Source of the DNA: Amycolatopsis sp. FBCC-B4732
GTDB lineage: Bacteria > Actinomycetota > Actinomycetes > Mycobacteriales > Pseudonocardiaceae
Assembly: GCF_023008405.1 (NCBI RefSeq)
Contig: NZ_CP095376.1
Span: 5,542,001-5,606,000 of the forward strand
Length of the DNA stretch: 64,000 nt
Direction: 5' to 3'
In this document: positions 1-7,903 of the stretch, piece after piece
How positions within the stretch are numbered: the first letter of the stretch is position 1
Layout: every line of letters starts with the position of its first letter
Program-made: the position numbers and the translations under genes
Notes under the pieces: generated by a model
What the model saw: the letters and a program-made list of their open reading frames with translations, nothing else
Told to the model about the DNA's origin: nothing
Database searches by the model: none

Positions 1-609
1 CACTTCTTTTACATTCACTACGCCTACCCGACGTACTTCAAGAACGTCTTCGAAGGCCACATCGCCACGCAGTACCTCAACACCAAGGGCCGCCCGGACA
101 TGGGCATGGCGTCGAACTACGGCGGCGAGGACAACCTGCTGCGCTCGGAGGCGTCGTACTTCGGGCCGTCCTACATGATCAACAAGCTGGTGAACTCGTT
201 CCAGGGCTACGAAATCGAGAGCGTGCTCATCAACTGCCACTACCCCGTGACGCCGACGTCGTTCGTGCTGCAGTACGGGATGAAGGTCAAGAAGCAGCAC
301 GGGCTCACCGACGAGCACGCGGACAAGATCGCGGCGAAGCTGGCCAAGGGCATCGGCGCCGGCTTCCTGCAGGACGTCGAGATCTGGAAGCACAAGACGC
401 AGATCGACAACCCGCTGCTGTGCGAAGAGGACGGTCCGGTCTACCAGCTTCGCCGCTGGTACCAGCAATTCTACGTCGACGCGGCCGACGTCACCGAGGA
501 CATGACCCGGCGCTTCGAGTTCGAAGTGGACACTTCGAAGGCGAACGAGGCGTGGGCGGCCGAGGTGGCGGAGAACCTGGCCCGCCGGAAGACCGAGGCG
601 GAAGTGTGA
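1..609 (+). CDS. kshA: 3-ketosteroid 9-alpha-hydroxylase, oxygenase subunit KshA (3' part)
   Basis: This is the C-terminal 202 residues of a Rieske non-haem iron oxygenase; the 5' end, with the Rieske cluster, lies outside the window. KshA hydroxylates C9 of 3-ketosteroids such as androstadienedione, which with ring-A dehydrogenation opens ring B. The recognisable part is the catalytic-domain tail, with the stretch IDNPLLCEEDGPVYQLRRWY that is close to mycobacterial and rhodococcal KshA. The stop codon overlaps the GTG of the next gene, and the reductase kshB follows, so oxygenase and reductase are made from one transcript. The family assignment rests on remembered sequence similarity plus the neighbouring KshB. 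Another steroid-ring Rieske oxygenase is possible but less likely. Confidence 0.88.
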   Translation, partial: HFFYIHYAYPTYFKNVFEGHIATQYLNTKGRPDMGMASNYGGEDNLLRSEASYFGPSYMINKLVNSFQGYEIESVLINCHYPVTPTSFVLQYGMKVKKQHGLTDEHADKIAAKLAKGIGAGFLQDVEIWKHKTQIDNPLLCEEDGPVYQLRRWYQQFYVDAADVTEDMTRRFEFEVDTSKANEAWAAEVAENLARRKTEAEV

Positions 610-863
610 CCACCGCCGAGCAGACCGAGTTCCTCGCGGGCGGGCTGCGACCGCACGAATGCCGCAGCTGCGGGACGTGCGTGCTGGTGAAGAAGAACAG
701 CATCCAGCACACGAGCATCCAGTGGACGTCCCGGCCCGCCGAGACGTGCCCGGTGTTCGCCGACGCGGACGGTCCTTCGGCGCTGCTCGACACGTGCCCG
801 AAACTGGCCGACAGCATCGGCGACGCCGTGCGCGACGGCACGCTGGCGGTGGCCGATGGCTGA
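606..863 (+). CDS. Small cysteine-rich protein between kshA and kshB
   Basis: This 85-residue protein starts at a GTG that overlaps the kshA stop, and its end overlaps the kshB start by 8 bases, so it is almost certainly co-translated with both. It has a Cys19-x2-Cys22-x2-Cys25 cluster, then Cys48 and Cys64, plus His17 and His35. That pattern suits a bound metal or a small Fe-S centre but matches no ferredoxin motif I know. There is no signal peptide or membrane segment. I do not recognise a named family. Its place between the oxygenase and reductase genes suggests a role in assembly of, or electron transfer to, the Ksh enzyme; this is inference from position only. Confidence 0.8.
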   Translation: MTTAEQTEFLAGGLRPHECRSCGTCVLVKKNSIQHTSIQWTSRPAETCPVFADADGPSALLDTCPKLADSIGDAVRDGTLAVADG

Positions 864-1887
864 GCGGGTCTACACACTGACGGTCGCCGACGTCGTCGTC
901 GAGACGCCGGACGCGCGGTCGGTGGTCTTCGAGGTCCCGCCCGAACACGCTGCGGCCTTTTCCTACACGGCCGGGCAGTTCCTGACGCTGCGGATCCCCA
1001 GTGACCGGACGGGTTCGGTGGCACGCTGCTACTCACTGTCGAGCGCGCCGCACGAGAACCGCGTGCAGGTGACGGTCAAGCGCACCGACGGCGGCTTCGG
1101 GTCGAGCTGGGTCTGTTCCTCGCTGCGGCCCGGGATGCAGGTCGACGTGCTGGCGCCGGCGGGCGTGTTCTGCCCGGCGTCGGTGGACGAAGACTTCCTG
1201 CTGTTCGCCGGTGGCAGCGGCATCACGCCGGTGATGGCCATCCTCAAAACGGCGCTGGAGACCGGATCCGGGCGGGTCGTGCTGGTCTACGCGAACCGCG
1301 ACGAGAACTCGGTCATCTTCGCGGGCGAGCTGGCGTCGCTGGCCAAGCGCCACGGCGACCGGCTGGTCGTCGTGCACTGGCTGGAAAGCGTCCAGGGCCT
1401 GCCGGACGTCTCGCAGCTGCGCGGGCTGGCGTCGGCGTACACGTCGCACGAGGCGTTCCTCTGCGGGCCGGCGCCGTTCATGGCCGCCGTGCGGGAGGCG
1501 CTCGGGCAGCTCGGCGTGCCCCGGGACCGGGTGCACGTCGAGAAGTTCACGTCGCTGACCGGAAACCCGTTCGAGGACGTCGTCGCCGAGGAAGAGCCGG
1601 AGTCCGGCGAAGCACCGGCGTCGCTGACCGTTTCGCTGGACGGTGACACGCGGTCGATGGCGTGGCCGCGGCAGCGCAAGCTCCTCGACCACCTGCTGGC
1701 CGCGGGCATGGACGCGCCGTACTCCTGCCGTGAGGGACAATGCAGCGCGTGCGCGTGCCGGGTGGTCTCGGGCGAGGTGAAGATGCTGCACAACGAGGTC
1801 CTCGACGCCGAGGACATGGCGGACGGCATCGTGCTGGCCTGCCAGTCGCTCCCGGTCACCGACGACGTCTCGATCAGCTACGAATAG
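856..1887 (+). CDS. kshB: 3-ketosteroid 9-alpha-hydroxylase, ferredoxin reductase subunit KshB
   Basis: A 343-residue flavoprotein that passes electrons from NADH through FAD and a [2Fe-2S] centre to KshA. Three parts are visible in order: an FAD-binding barrel with RCYSLSS (residues 57-63), a nucleotide-binding domain with GGSGITP (119-125), and a C-terminal plant-type ferredoxin domain whose cluster ligands are Cys291, Cys296, Cys299 and Cys329. The length and domain order match class IA oxygenase reductases such as KshB/HmpB. It overlaps the small cysteine-rich gene by 8 bases. Other phenylacetyl-CoA-type reductases share this layout, so the specific name leans on the kshA neighbour. Confidence 0.9.
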   Translation: MAERVYTLTVADVVVETPDARSVVFEVPPEHAAAFSYTAGQFLTLRIPSDRTGSVARCYSLSSAPHENRVQVTVKRTDGGFGSSWVCSSLRPGMQVDVLAPAGVFCPASVDEDFLLFAGGSGITPVMAILKTALETGSGRVVLVYANRDENSVIFAGELASLAKRHGDRLVVVHWLESVQGLPDVSQLRGLASAYTSHEAFLCGPAPFMAAVREALGQLGVPRDRVHVEKFTSLTGNPFEDVVAEEEPESGEAPASLTVSLDGDTRSMAWPRQRKLLDHLLAAGMDAPYSCREGQCSACACRVVSGEVKMLHNEVLDAEDMADGIVLACQSLPVTDDVSISYE

Positions 1888-1895
1888 GAGCCCGC

Positions 1896-2741
1896 GTGCC
1901 CATCAACCCCGACGTCGCGATCGGCGCCGAGATCGGCGAGGTGAGCTTCGCCTGGACGTCGTCGGACGTGCTGCTCTACCACCTGGCGCTGGGCGCGGGG
2001 CCCGGTGAGCTGCGCTACACCTACGAGCGGGACCTGGTGGTGCTGCCGACGTTCGCGACGGTCGCGGCCAACCTGCGCGTGTTCGAGCCGCCGGCGGTGT
2101 CGTTCCCCGGTGTGGAGATCGACCTGGCGAAGGTGCTGCACGGCAAGCAGGAGATCACCCTGCACCGGCCGATCCCGGTGTCCGGCAAAGCCGTGGCCCG
2201 CTCGCGGGTCGCGGACGTGTACGACAAGGGCAAGGCCGCGGTGGTCGTCCAGGAGGTCGCGGTGACCTCGTCCGACGGGAGTCCGTTGTGGACGGCCCGG
2301 TCGAGCATCTTCGCCCGCGGCGAAGGCGGGTTCGGCGGCTCGCGGGGTCCGTCGGACCGCATCGAGTGGCCTTCGCGCGAGCCCGACGTCGTGCTCGAGA
2401 CGCCGACGCTGCCGCAACAGGCGCTGCTGTACCGGCTGTGCGGCGACCGCAACCCGCTGCACGCCGACCCCGAGTTCGCCAAGGCGGCGGGCTTCGACCG
2501 GCCGATCCTGCACGGGCTGTGCACGTACGGGATCGTCGCGCGGGTGCTGGTCGACGAGTTCCTCGACGGCGACCCGGCCCGCGTGGCGTCGTTCGCGACG
2601 AAGTTCGCCGGCGTGGTCTTCCCCGGCGAGACGCTGCGGATCCGCGTGTGGCGCGAGGACGGCAGGCTGCTGGTCACGACGTCGGCGGCCGAGCGCGACG
2701 ACGCCCCCGTGCTGGCGGACACGGTGCTGTCCACGCTCTGA
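1896..2741 (+). CDS. MaoC-type 2-enoyl-CoA hydratase (Hsd4B-like, sterol side chain)
   Basis: A 281-residue double hot-dog enoyl-CoA hydratase. The C-terminal half has the hydratase-2 active-site signature, with Asp184 and His189 in GDRNPLHADPEF followed by GFDRPILHG. The N-terminal half is a degenerate hot-dog repeat. The opening (PINPDVAIGAEIGEVSFAWTSSDV) resembles Rv3538 of M. tuberculosis, which lies in the cholesterol regulon and hydrates steroid enoyl-CoAs. The start is the GTG eight bases after the kshB stop, preceded by GGAG; earlier in-frame starts would lie within kshB. It probably works in side-chain beta-oxidation with the ChsE dehydrogenases encoded downstream. Confidence 0.82.
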   Translation: MPINPDVAIGAEIGEVSFAWTSSDVLLYHLALGAGPGELRYTYERDLVVLPTFATVAANLRVFEPPAVSFPGVEIDLAKVLHGKQEITLHRPIPVSGKAVARSRVADVYDKGKAAVVVQEVAVTSSDGSPLWTARSSIFARGEGGFGGSRGPSDRIEWPSREPDVVLETPTLPQQALLYRLCGDRNPLHADPEFAKAAGFDRPILHGLCTYGIVARVLVDEFLDGDPARVASFATKFAGVVFPGETLRIRVWREDGRLLVTTSAAERDDAPVLADTVLSTL

Positions 2742-2798
2742 ACCCCCGCCCGCGCGCCCGCTACCGTGGAGGGGAGCGACTCGGGAGGACGGAACGCG

Positions 2799-3251
2799 AT
2801 GCCGGAATACTTCGTGGTGCGGGGAACGGTCGAATCGGGCGACAAGCGCGGCCGTGAGCTGGGCTTTCCCACGGCCAACATCGCCCTGCGCGACCAGGAC
2901 GGCTCCGTGGGCGACGGCGTGTGGGCGGGCTGGGTCCGCCGAGCCGACGGAACCCCCATCCCGGCCGCGATCTCGGTCGGCCGCCGCCCGACGTACTACG
3001 GCGCGGACGGCTACCGCCTGCTGGAGGCCCACCTCCTCGACTTCACCGGCGACCTCTACGACGAGACGCTCGTGGTGTGGCTCGGCTCGCACCTGCGCGA
3101 CCAGGAGAAGTACTCCTCGGCCGAGGACCTGATCACGGCGCTGAAGAACGACATCGCGACGGCGACCCAGTGGACGCTCACCCACCCGGCCACCGCCCTG
3201 CCGGCCGCCGAGGACAGCCCCCTGGGCGAGGTCCGCCGCCTCACCACCTGA
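2799..3251 (+). CDS. Stand-alone riboflavin kinase-like protein
   Basis: A 150-residue protein that matches only the flavokinase half of bacterial RibF, which makes FMN from riboflavin and ATP. It shows GFPTAN at residues 22-27 (nucleotide and Mg-binding motif), VGRRPTYYG, and the LLDFTGDLYDETL strand motif of the flavokinase barrel. The FAD-synthetase half is absent, so it cannot make FAD alone. The ATG is preceded by GGGAGGA at good spacing, which decides against an in-frame GTG upstream. It follows the flavin- and iron-dependent Ksh genes by 57 bases and may be co-transcribed with them. Whether it is catalytic or only binds flavin is unknown. Confidence 0.72.
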   Translation: MPEYFVVRGTVESGDKRGRELGFPTANIALRDQDGSVGDGVWAGWVRRADGTPIPAAISVGRRPTYYGADGYRLLEAHLLDFTGDLYDETLVVWLGSHLRDQEKYSSAEDLITALKNDIATATQWTLTHPATALPAAEDSPLGEVRRLTT

Positions 3252-3269
3252 TCCGCGCGGGTCGCGAGC

Positions 3270-3297
3270 GGGAAACAGGGTTGGAACACTGTTTCCC
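3270..3297. terminator. Hairpin between convergent genes
   Basis: Arms GGGAAACAG and CTGTTTCCC are perfectly complementary and extend with mismatches to GAG and CTC. The hairpin lies between the flavokinase stop and the stop of the convergent membrane-protein gene, so it probably ends transcription from both sides. Confidence 0.6.
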
Positions 3298-3316
3298 ACT
3301 CACGAGCCCGCGGGCG

Positions 3317-4201
3317 TCAGAGTGCCGAGGCGAGGAGCAGGTAGCCCATGCCGGCGCCCATCGCCACCCGGCAGATCGCGCGCGAAGCGTGCCCGGAGCC
3401 GGCGGCGGTCGCCGTGCCACCGATCGAGTGCAGGGCATGCCCGGTCGCATGCGGTGCCTGCCCGGTCGCGCCGCCGATCGCCCGCAGGGCTCGCCCGGCT
3501 GTACCGCCGATCGCATGCGGGGCCTGCCCGGCTGTGCCGCCGATCGCATGCGGGGCCTGCCCGGCTGTGCCGCCGATCGCATACGGGGCCTGCCCGGCCG
3601 TGCCGCCCATCACATGCGGGGCCTGCCCGGCCGCGCCGCCGATCGCATGCGGGGCCTGCCCGGCTGTGCCGCCGATCGGGCGCGAGGCGTGCCCGGAGTC
3701 GGCCACCGTCGCCGCGCCGCCGATTGCGGGTGAAGCGTGTCCGGCCGTCGTCGCCGTGCCGCGGAGGGCGATCACCCCCGTGCGGACCGCGTCGGCCACG
3801 AAATACCCCGCCGCCGCCACCGCCGGCAGCGGCAGGGCCAGCCGGGTGTCCATTGTGGACATCGTCAGCCACGGGCCGTGCGTGCCCGGGTGCGGCATCG
3901 CCGTCACCATGTAGAACATCGCCGCCGCCGAGAGGGCGTGGTGGGCGCAGGAGCGCCCCCGCCACCAGGCCGCCGTGAACCAGCCCGTCGTCAGCACCAG
4001 CACCGCCTGCCAGCCCGCCGCCGGAATCGGGCCGCCGACCGGGGAGACCATCGCCACCATCGCGACCACCAGCAGCAGCTCGGCCAGGTCGCCGTGGCGG
4101 AGGCCGTGGCCCAGCCGCGCGTAGTCGAGGCGGACCAGCCGCAGCACGCACGGCAGCGCCAGGGCCGCGAACACCGCCATGAGCGCCCAGTCGACGACCA
4201 T
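3317..4201 (-). CDS. DUF5134-like membrane protein with an 11-residue tandem repeat insert
   Basis: A 294-residue integral membrane protein of unknown function. Hydrophobic segments occur near residues 3-22, 40-53, 62-80, 87-100, 121-137 and 275-294. The CAHHAL...MFYMVTAMPHP stretch looks like the His/Met-bearing helix of DUF5134 proteins. Residues of about 150-265 are an unusual insert, a loop before the last helix made of 11-residue units of the form GGTAGQAPHAI. The insert is in frame and keeps the final transmembrane helix. It is flanked by terminators and the ltp2 operon, with no obvious functional link to sterol genes. The family call is tentative. Confidence 0.65.
   Translation of the reverse strand: MVVDWALMAVFAALALPCVLRLVRLDYARLGHGLRHGDLAELLLVVAMVAMVSPVGGPIPAAGWQAVLVLTTGWFTAAWWRGRSCAHHALSAAAMFYMVTAMPHPGTHGPWLTMSTMDTRLALPLPAVAAAGYFVADAVRTGVIALRGTATTAGHASPAIGGAATVADSGHASRPIGGTAGQAPHAIGGAAGQAPHVMGGTAGQAPYAIGGTAGQAPHAIGGTAGQAPHAIGGTAGRALRAIGGATGQAPHATGHALHSIGGTATAAGSGHASRAICRVAMGAGMGYLLLASAL
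3443..3673 (-). repeat. 33-bp in-frame tandem repeat
   Basis: About seven consecutive 33-bp units encode GGTAGQAPHAI variants (APHVM, APYAI, ALRAI). The central two units are identical at the protein level and the edge units are degenerate. The period is a multiple of three, so copy-number change leaves the reading frame intact. Unit ends are approximate. Confidence 0.85.
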
Positions 4202-4289
4202 CGCGCGCTGTCCTCACTCTCCGTCGTGGGTGATGTCTCCACCGTGACACCCACGACGGCCGCGCACCAGCCGTCAATGAGGTGACGCC

Positions 4290-5459
4290 TCAGTCACCCG
4301 TCAGGATGAGTCCGCTGGTCGGCACGCCCGTGCCCGCCGTGACCAGCACCCGGGACGCGCCGGTGACCTGGTTGACCGCCGTGCCGCGGACCTGCCGGAC
4401 GCCTTCGGCGATGCCGTTCATGCCGTGGATGTAGGCCTCGCCGAGCTGGCCGCCGTGCGGGTTGAGCGGCAGCGCGCCGTCGAGTTCCAGCGCGCCGCCG
4501 GCGATGAAGTCCTTCGCCTCGCCGCGGCCGCAGAAGCCCAGCTCCTCCAGCTGCATCAGGACGTACGGCGTGAAGTGGTCGTACAGCACCGCGACGTCCA
4601 CATCGGACGGTCCGAGCCCGGACTGGCCCCACAGCTGCCGCCCGACGACGCCCATCTCCGGCAGCGCGGCCAGGTCGTCGCGGTAGTAGCTGGTCATCAC
4701 GTACTGGTCCGGCCCGCTCCCCTGGGCCGCCGCGGCGATCACCGCCGCCGGCCGCGCGAGGTCGCGGGCGCGCTCCACGCTGGTGACGACCAGCGCGACG
4801 CCGCCGTCGCTCTCCTGGCAGCAGTCGAGCAGGTGCAGCGGCTCGGCCACCCAGCGCGACGCCTGGTGCTGCTCCAGGGTGATCGGCCGCTCGTGGAACC
4901 ACGCGTTCGGGTTGGTCGCCGCGTGCTTGCGGTCGATCACCGCCACGCGGCCGAAGTCCTCGCTGGTCGCGCCGTAGTCGTGGAGGTAGCGCTGCGCGAC
5001 CATCGCCACGGTGGCCGCCGGGGTCGCGATGCCCATCGGGTAGTGGAAAGCGTTGTCCACCCCCGACGAGTTCACCTGGCCGGCCGCGGCCGGGGACACC
5101 TGGCCGAACCGCATCCCCGAGCGCTCGTTGAACGCCCGGTACGCGACGACGACGTCCGCGACCCCGGTCGCCACCGCCATCGCGGCCTGCTGCACGGTCG
5201 CCGCCGCCGCGCCGCCGCCGTAGTGGATGCGGCTGAAGAACTTGAGCTCCGGGATGCCGAGTTCCCGCGCCACCGCGATCTCCGCGTTGCCGTCCATGGT
5301 GAACGACACCAGTCCGTCCACATCGGACGGCGAGAGCCCGGCGTCGGCGAGTGCGTGCGAGATGCATTCGGCCGCCAGCCGCAGTTCGCTGCGCCCGGAG
5401 TCCTTCGAGAACTCGGTCGCGCCGATCCCGGCGATGGCCGCCTTGCCCGAGAGCGTCAC
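4290..5459 (-). CDS. ltp2: Ltp2-like steroid side-chain aldol-lyase (SCP-x thiolase fold)
   Basis: A 389-residue thiolase-fold protein without the C-terminal SCP2 domain, like Ltp2 (Rv3540c). In the known pathway Ltp2, in complex with the DUF35 domain of ChsH2, cleaves the 17-hydroxy propionyl-CoA side chain by a retro-aldol step and releases propionyl-CoA and androstenedione. Characteristic stretches are LYDHFTPYVLMQLEELGFC and LNPHGGQLGEAYIHGMNG, which hold conserved Tyr and His residues. It is the last gene of the igr-type operon, and its start overlaps the chsH1 stop by four bases (ATGA). The operon context makes the name secure, although thiolase homologues are common. Confidence 0.9.
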   Translation of the reverse strand: MTLSGKAAIAGIGATEFSKDSGRSELRLAAECISHALADAGLSPSDVDGLVSFTMDGNAEIAVARELGIPELKFFSRIHYGGGAAAATVQQAAMAVATGVADVVVAYRAFNERSGMRFGQVSPAAAGQVNSSGVDNAFHYPMGIATPAATVAMVAQRYLHDYGATSEDFGRVAVIDRKHAATNPNAWFHERPITLEQHQASRWVAEPLHLLDCCQESDGGVALVVTSVERARDLARPAAVIAAAAQGSGPDQYVMTSYYRDDLAALPEMGVVGRQLWGQSGLGPSDVDVAVLYDHFTPYVLMQLEELGFCGRGEAKDFIAGGALELDGALPLNPHGGQLGEAYIHGMNGIAEGVRQVRGTAVNQVTGASRVLVTAGTGVPTSGLILTGD

Positions 5460-5842
5460 GGGAGGGTCACCTCCACGGTGCCGGCGACGTGCTCGCCGAG
5501 TGAGTCCACACCGGACACCGACACGACGACGTCGTTGCCGTCGGCGGACACCACCCGGCCGGTGAAGGTCAAGGTGTCGTAGGCGTAGCAGGGCACCCCG
5601 AGCCGGATCTTGACCGAGCGGATGAGCGCCTCCGGCCCGGCCCAGTCCGAGACGAACCGCTGCACCAGGCCGGTGTCGGTGAGGATGTTGAGGAAGATGT
5701 CCTTCGAGCCGCGCGCCACCGCCGCGTCCCGGTCGTGGTGCACGTCCTGGAAGTCGCGGGTGGCCAGCGCCGTGCTGACGACGAACGTCGGTGTCGTCTC
5801 GATCGTCAGCGGCGGCAGTTCCGTTCCTTCGGCGACGGTCAT
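5456..5842 (-). CDS. chsH1: ChsH1-like MaoC hydratase subunit
   Basis: A 128-residue single hot-dog protein, the same size as Rv3541c (129 residues). With ChsH2 it forms the heteromeric hydratase that hydrates the C17-C20 double bond of 3-oxo-pregna-diene-20-carboxyl-CoA. The active-site loop is visible as FQDVHHDRDAAVARGSKDIF, close to the N-terminus, giving an Asp/His pair. The ATG is fixed by the four-base ATGA overlap with chsH2, and the 3' end overlaps ltp2 in the same way. The chain of overlaps implies stoichiometric co-translation of the Ltp2-ChsH1-ChsH2 complex. Confidence 0.9.
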   Translation of the reverse strand: MTVAEGTELPPLTIETTPTFVVSTALATRDFQDVHHDRDAAVARGSKDIFLNILTDTGLVQRFVSDWAGPEALIRSVKIRLGVPCYAYDTLTFTGRVVSADGNDVVVSVSGVDSLGEHVAGTVEVTLP

Positions 5843-6747
5843 CGGGCCACCTTCCACGCGGGCAGGGTCAGGTCGTCGTCGACCCGGACGAACGCGGCCA
5901 CCACCGGCAGTCCGATGTGGACTTCCTCCGGCGCGGCGTCGAGCAGCTCCGCCATCACCCGGACCCCTTCTTCCAGTTCCACCAGTGCCACGACGAACGG
6001 GAGGTCCTTGCCCGGCACCGGCGGGTGGTGGTGCACGACGTAGGAGAACACCGTCCCGCGGCCGCTCGCGACGACGTAGTCCGGCTTGGCGTCGAGCGCG
6101 CCGTCCGGCGGCATCGGGCCGGGCGGGTGCCGCAGCGTCTCGCCCCAGCGCTGGATGCGCAGTTCGCCCCGGCGAAGACCGTCCCAGAAGAACTCGGTGT
6201 CCTTGCTGATCACCGGCCGCAGCACCGGCGCCGCCGGCGGCTTCGGCGCGGGCGGCCGGAACTTGAGGACGCGGAACATCATCTCCGCGACGGCTTCGCC
6301 CTCGACGTACCAGGTCATCCGCGTGGTGACGAACCAGCCTTCGCCGAGCGCGGTCTTCTTCGGCCCGACGACGTCTTCCAGTTTCGTCCGCGCTTCCACC
6401 TGCTCGCCCGGCCGCAGGTAGCGGTGGTAGGTCTGCTCGGAGTTCGTCGCGACGACGGACGTGAACCCGGCTTCGTCCAGTAACTCCATCATCAGGCCGA
6501 GCGGGTCGTCGCTGCCGCGCGGGACGTTCAGCCCGCCCATCGTCCACACCTGCGCCATCGCGGGCGGCGCGACCAGTCCCTTGTGGACACTCTGCGCGGC
6601 GAACTCCGGGTCGGTGTAGACCGGGTTGGCGTCCCCGATGGCCTCGACCCAGTTGTTCACCATGGCCTGGTTGACCGGGTCCCGCGCCAGGCGCGGCGCG
6701 CACTCCCCGCGGGCGGCGATTTCCCGGGCGGTTTCTTCGATGGTCAT
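5839..6747 (-). CDS. chsH2: ChsH2-like MaoC/DUF35 fusion subunit
   Basis: A 302-residue protein close in length to Rv3542c. The N-terminal part (about 1-165) is a MaoC-type hot-dog domain, and the C-terminal part (about 185-302) is a DUF35/OB-fold domain that starts near EFFWDGLRRGELRIQRW. In the known system the MaoC half pairs with ChsH1, and the DUF35 half binds and activates Ltp2, passing substrate from hydratase to aldolase. A typical DUF35 zinc-ribbon cysteine set is not seen, as in the mycobacterial protein to my knowledge. Both ends overlap neighbours by four bases. Confidence 0.9.
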   Translation of the reverse strand: MTIEETAREIAARGECAPRLARDPVNQAMVNNWVEAIGDANPVYTDPEFAAQSVHKGLVAPPAMAQVWTMGGLNVPRGSDDPLGLMMELLDEAGFTSVVATNSEQTYHRYLRPGEQVEARTKLEDVVGPKKTALGEGWFVTTRMTWYVEGEAVAEMMFRVLKFRPPAPKPPAAPVLRPVISKDTEFFWDGLRRGELRIQRWGETLRHPPGPMPPDGALDAKPDYVVASGRGTVFSYVVHHHPPVPGKDLPFVVALVELEEGVRVMAELLDAAPEEVHIGLPVVAAFVRVDDDLTLPAWKVAR

Positions 6748-7898
6748 CGCGGCACCCTCGGCAGGCCCAGGCCGATCGACGCGATCAGCTCCCGTTGGAT
6801 TTCACTGACCCCGCCGCCGAACGTCAGCACGATGTTGCGCTTGGCGCAGACGTCCAGCCACTCGGCCAGCTCGGCGGTGTCCGGATCGGCCGGATCGCCG
6901 TGGCGGGCGACGAGTTCTTCGAGGTTCCGGCCGATCCGCTGGATCACCTCGGAGCTGAACACCTTGGTCGCCGACGCGTCGCCGACCACGACCGGCGCGG
7001 TCGCCGAAGACACCGCGACCTGCCAGTTCAGCAGCTCGTTCACCCGCGTCACCGCCATCGCTTCGGCCAGCACGGCCCGCACGTCGGCGAGGTCGAGCAG
7101 ATCGTGGGCGGCGGCCCAGGCGCGCACGCGGTCGTACATCCCGCCGATGCGCCCGGCCGGTCCGAGCATCACGCGCTCGTGGTTGAGCTGCGTCGTGATC
7201 AGCCGCCAGCCCTCGTTCTCCTTGCCCACCAGCCGGTTCACCGGCACGCGAACGTCCGAATAGTACGTCGCGTTGACGTGGTGGGCGCCGTCGCAGGTGA
7301 TGATCGGCGTCCACGAGTAGCCCGGATCTCTGGTGTCGGTGATGAGGATCGAGATGCCCTTGTGGCGGGGCGCGTCGGGCGCGGTCCGGACGGCGAGCCA
7401 GACGTAGTCGGCGTCGTGCCCGCCGGTGGTGAAGATCTTCTGGCCGTTGACGACGTACTCGTCGCCGTCGCGCACCGCCGTCGTCCGCAGCGCCGCGAGG
7501 TCGGTGCCGGCTTCCGGTTCGGTGTAGCCGATCGCGAAGTGGATCTCCCCGGCGAGGATCTTGGGCAGGAAGAAGGACTTCTGCTCGTCGGTGCCGAACT
7601 GCTGCAGCGTCGGCCCGACGGTCTGCAGCGTCACCGACGGCAGCTGGACGTCGGCGCGCGCGGCCTCGTCGACGAACAGGTGCTGCTCGATCTCGCCGAA
7701 ACCCTGCCCGCCGTCCTCCTTCGGCCAGCCGACGCCGAGCCGGCCGTCGCGGCCCATCCGGCGGACGATCTCGCGGAACACCGGTCCGTGCCGCTCCCGC
7801 CGCATTTCCCGGCGTTCCTCCGGGCTGATCAGCCCGGCGAAGTACGCGCGGAGCTCCGCGCGCAGGTCCTTCTGCGCCGCGGTCAGTTCGACGTGCAT
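6744..7898 (-). CDS. chsE2: ChsE2-like acyl-CoA dehydrogenase (FadE29 type)
   Basis: A 384-residue acyl-CoA dehydrogenase matching FadE29 (387 residues). With ChsE1 it forms an alpha2-beta2 enzyme that desaturates 3-oxo-pregn-4-ene-20-carboxyl-CoA. FAD-domain motifs include GYTEPEAGTDLAALRT and a QKIFTTGGHDADY strand. The catalytic glutamate is probably in QLNHERVML, the position used by long-chain and isovaleryl-type dehydrogenases. The C-terminal loop reads FGGGVSEIQ instead of the usual E-G-T. The ATG has a four-base overlap downstream with chsH2 and lies five bases after the chsE1 stop. The frame extends further upstream but would overlap chsE1. Confidence 0.9.
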   Translation of the reverse strand: MHVELTAAQKDLRAELRAYFAGLISPEERREMRRERHGPVFREIVRRMGRDGRLGVGWPKEDGGQGFGEIEQHLFVDEAARADVQLPSVTLQTVGPTLQQFGTDEQKSFFLPKILAGEIHFAIGYTEPEAGTDLAALRTTAVRDGDEYVVNGQKIFTTGGHDADYVWLAVRTAPDAPRHKGISILITDTRDPGYSWTPIITCDGAHHVNATYYSDVRVPVNRLVGKENEGWRLITTQLNHERVMLGPAGRIGGMYDRVRAWAAAHDLLDLADVRAVLAEAMAVTRVNELLNWQVAVSSATAPVVVGDASATKVFSSEVIQRIGRNLEELVARHGDPADPDTAELAEWLDVCAKRNIVLTFGGGVSEIQRELIASIGLGLPRVPR

Positions 7899-7903
7899 CC
7901 CGC

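Noticed and set aside
3443..3673. Possible CRISPR array
   Set aside because: The units are contiguous 33-bp copies without variable spacers, and they are in frame inside a membrane-protein gene.
3348..3914. Plus-strand frame with Cys-rich repeats opposite the DUF5134-like gene
   Set aside because: It arises only from the 33-bp repeat read on the other strand; no ribosome-binding site or family, whereas the minus-strand frame has membrane helices.
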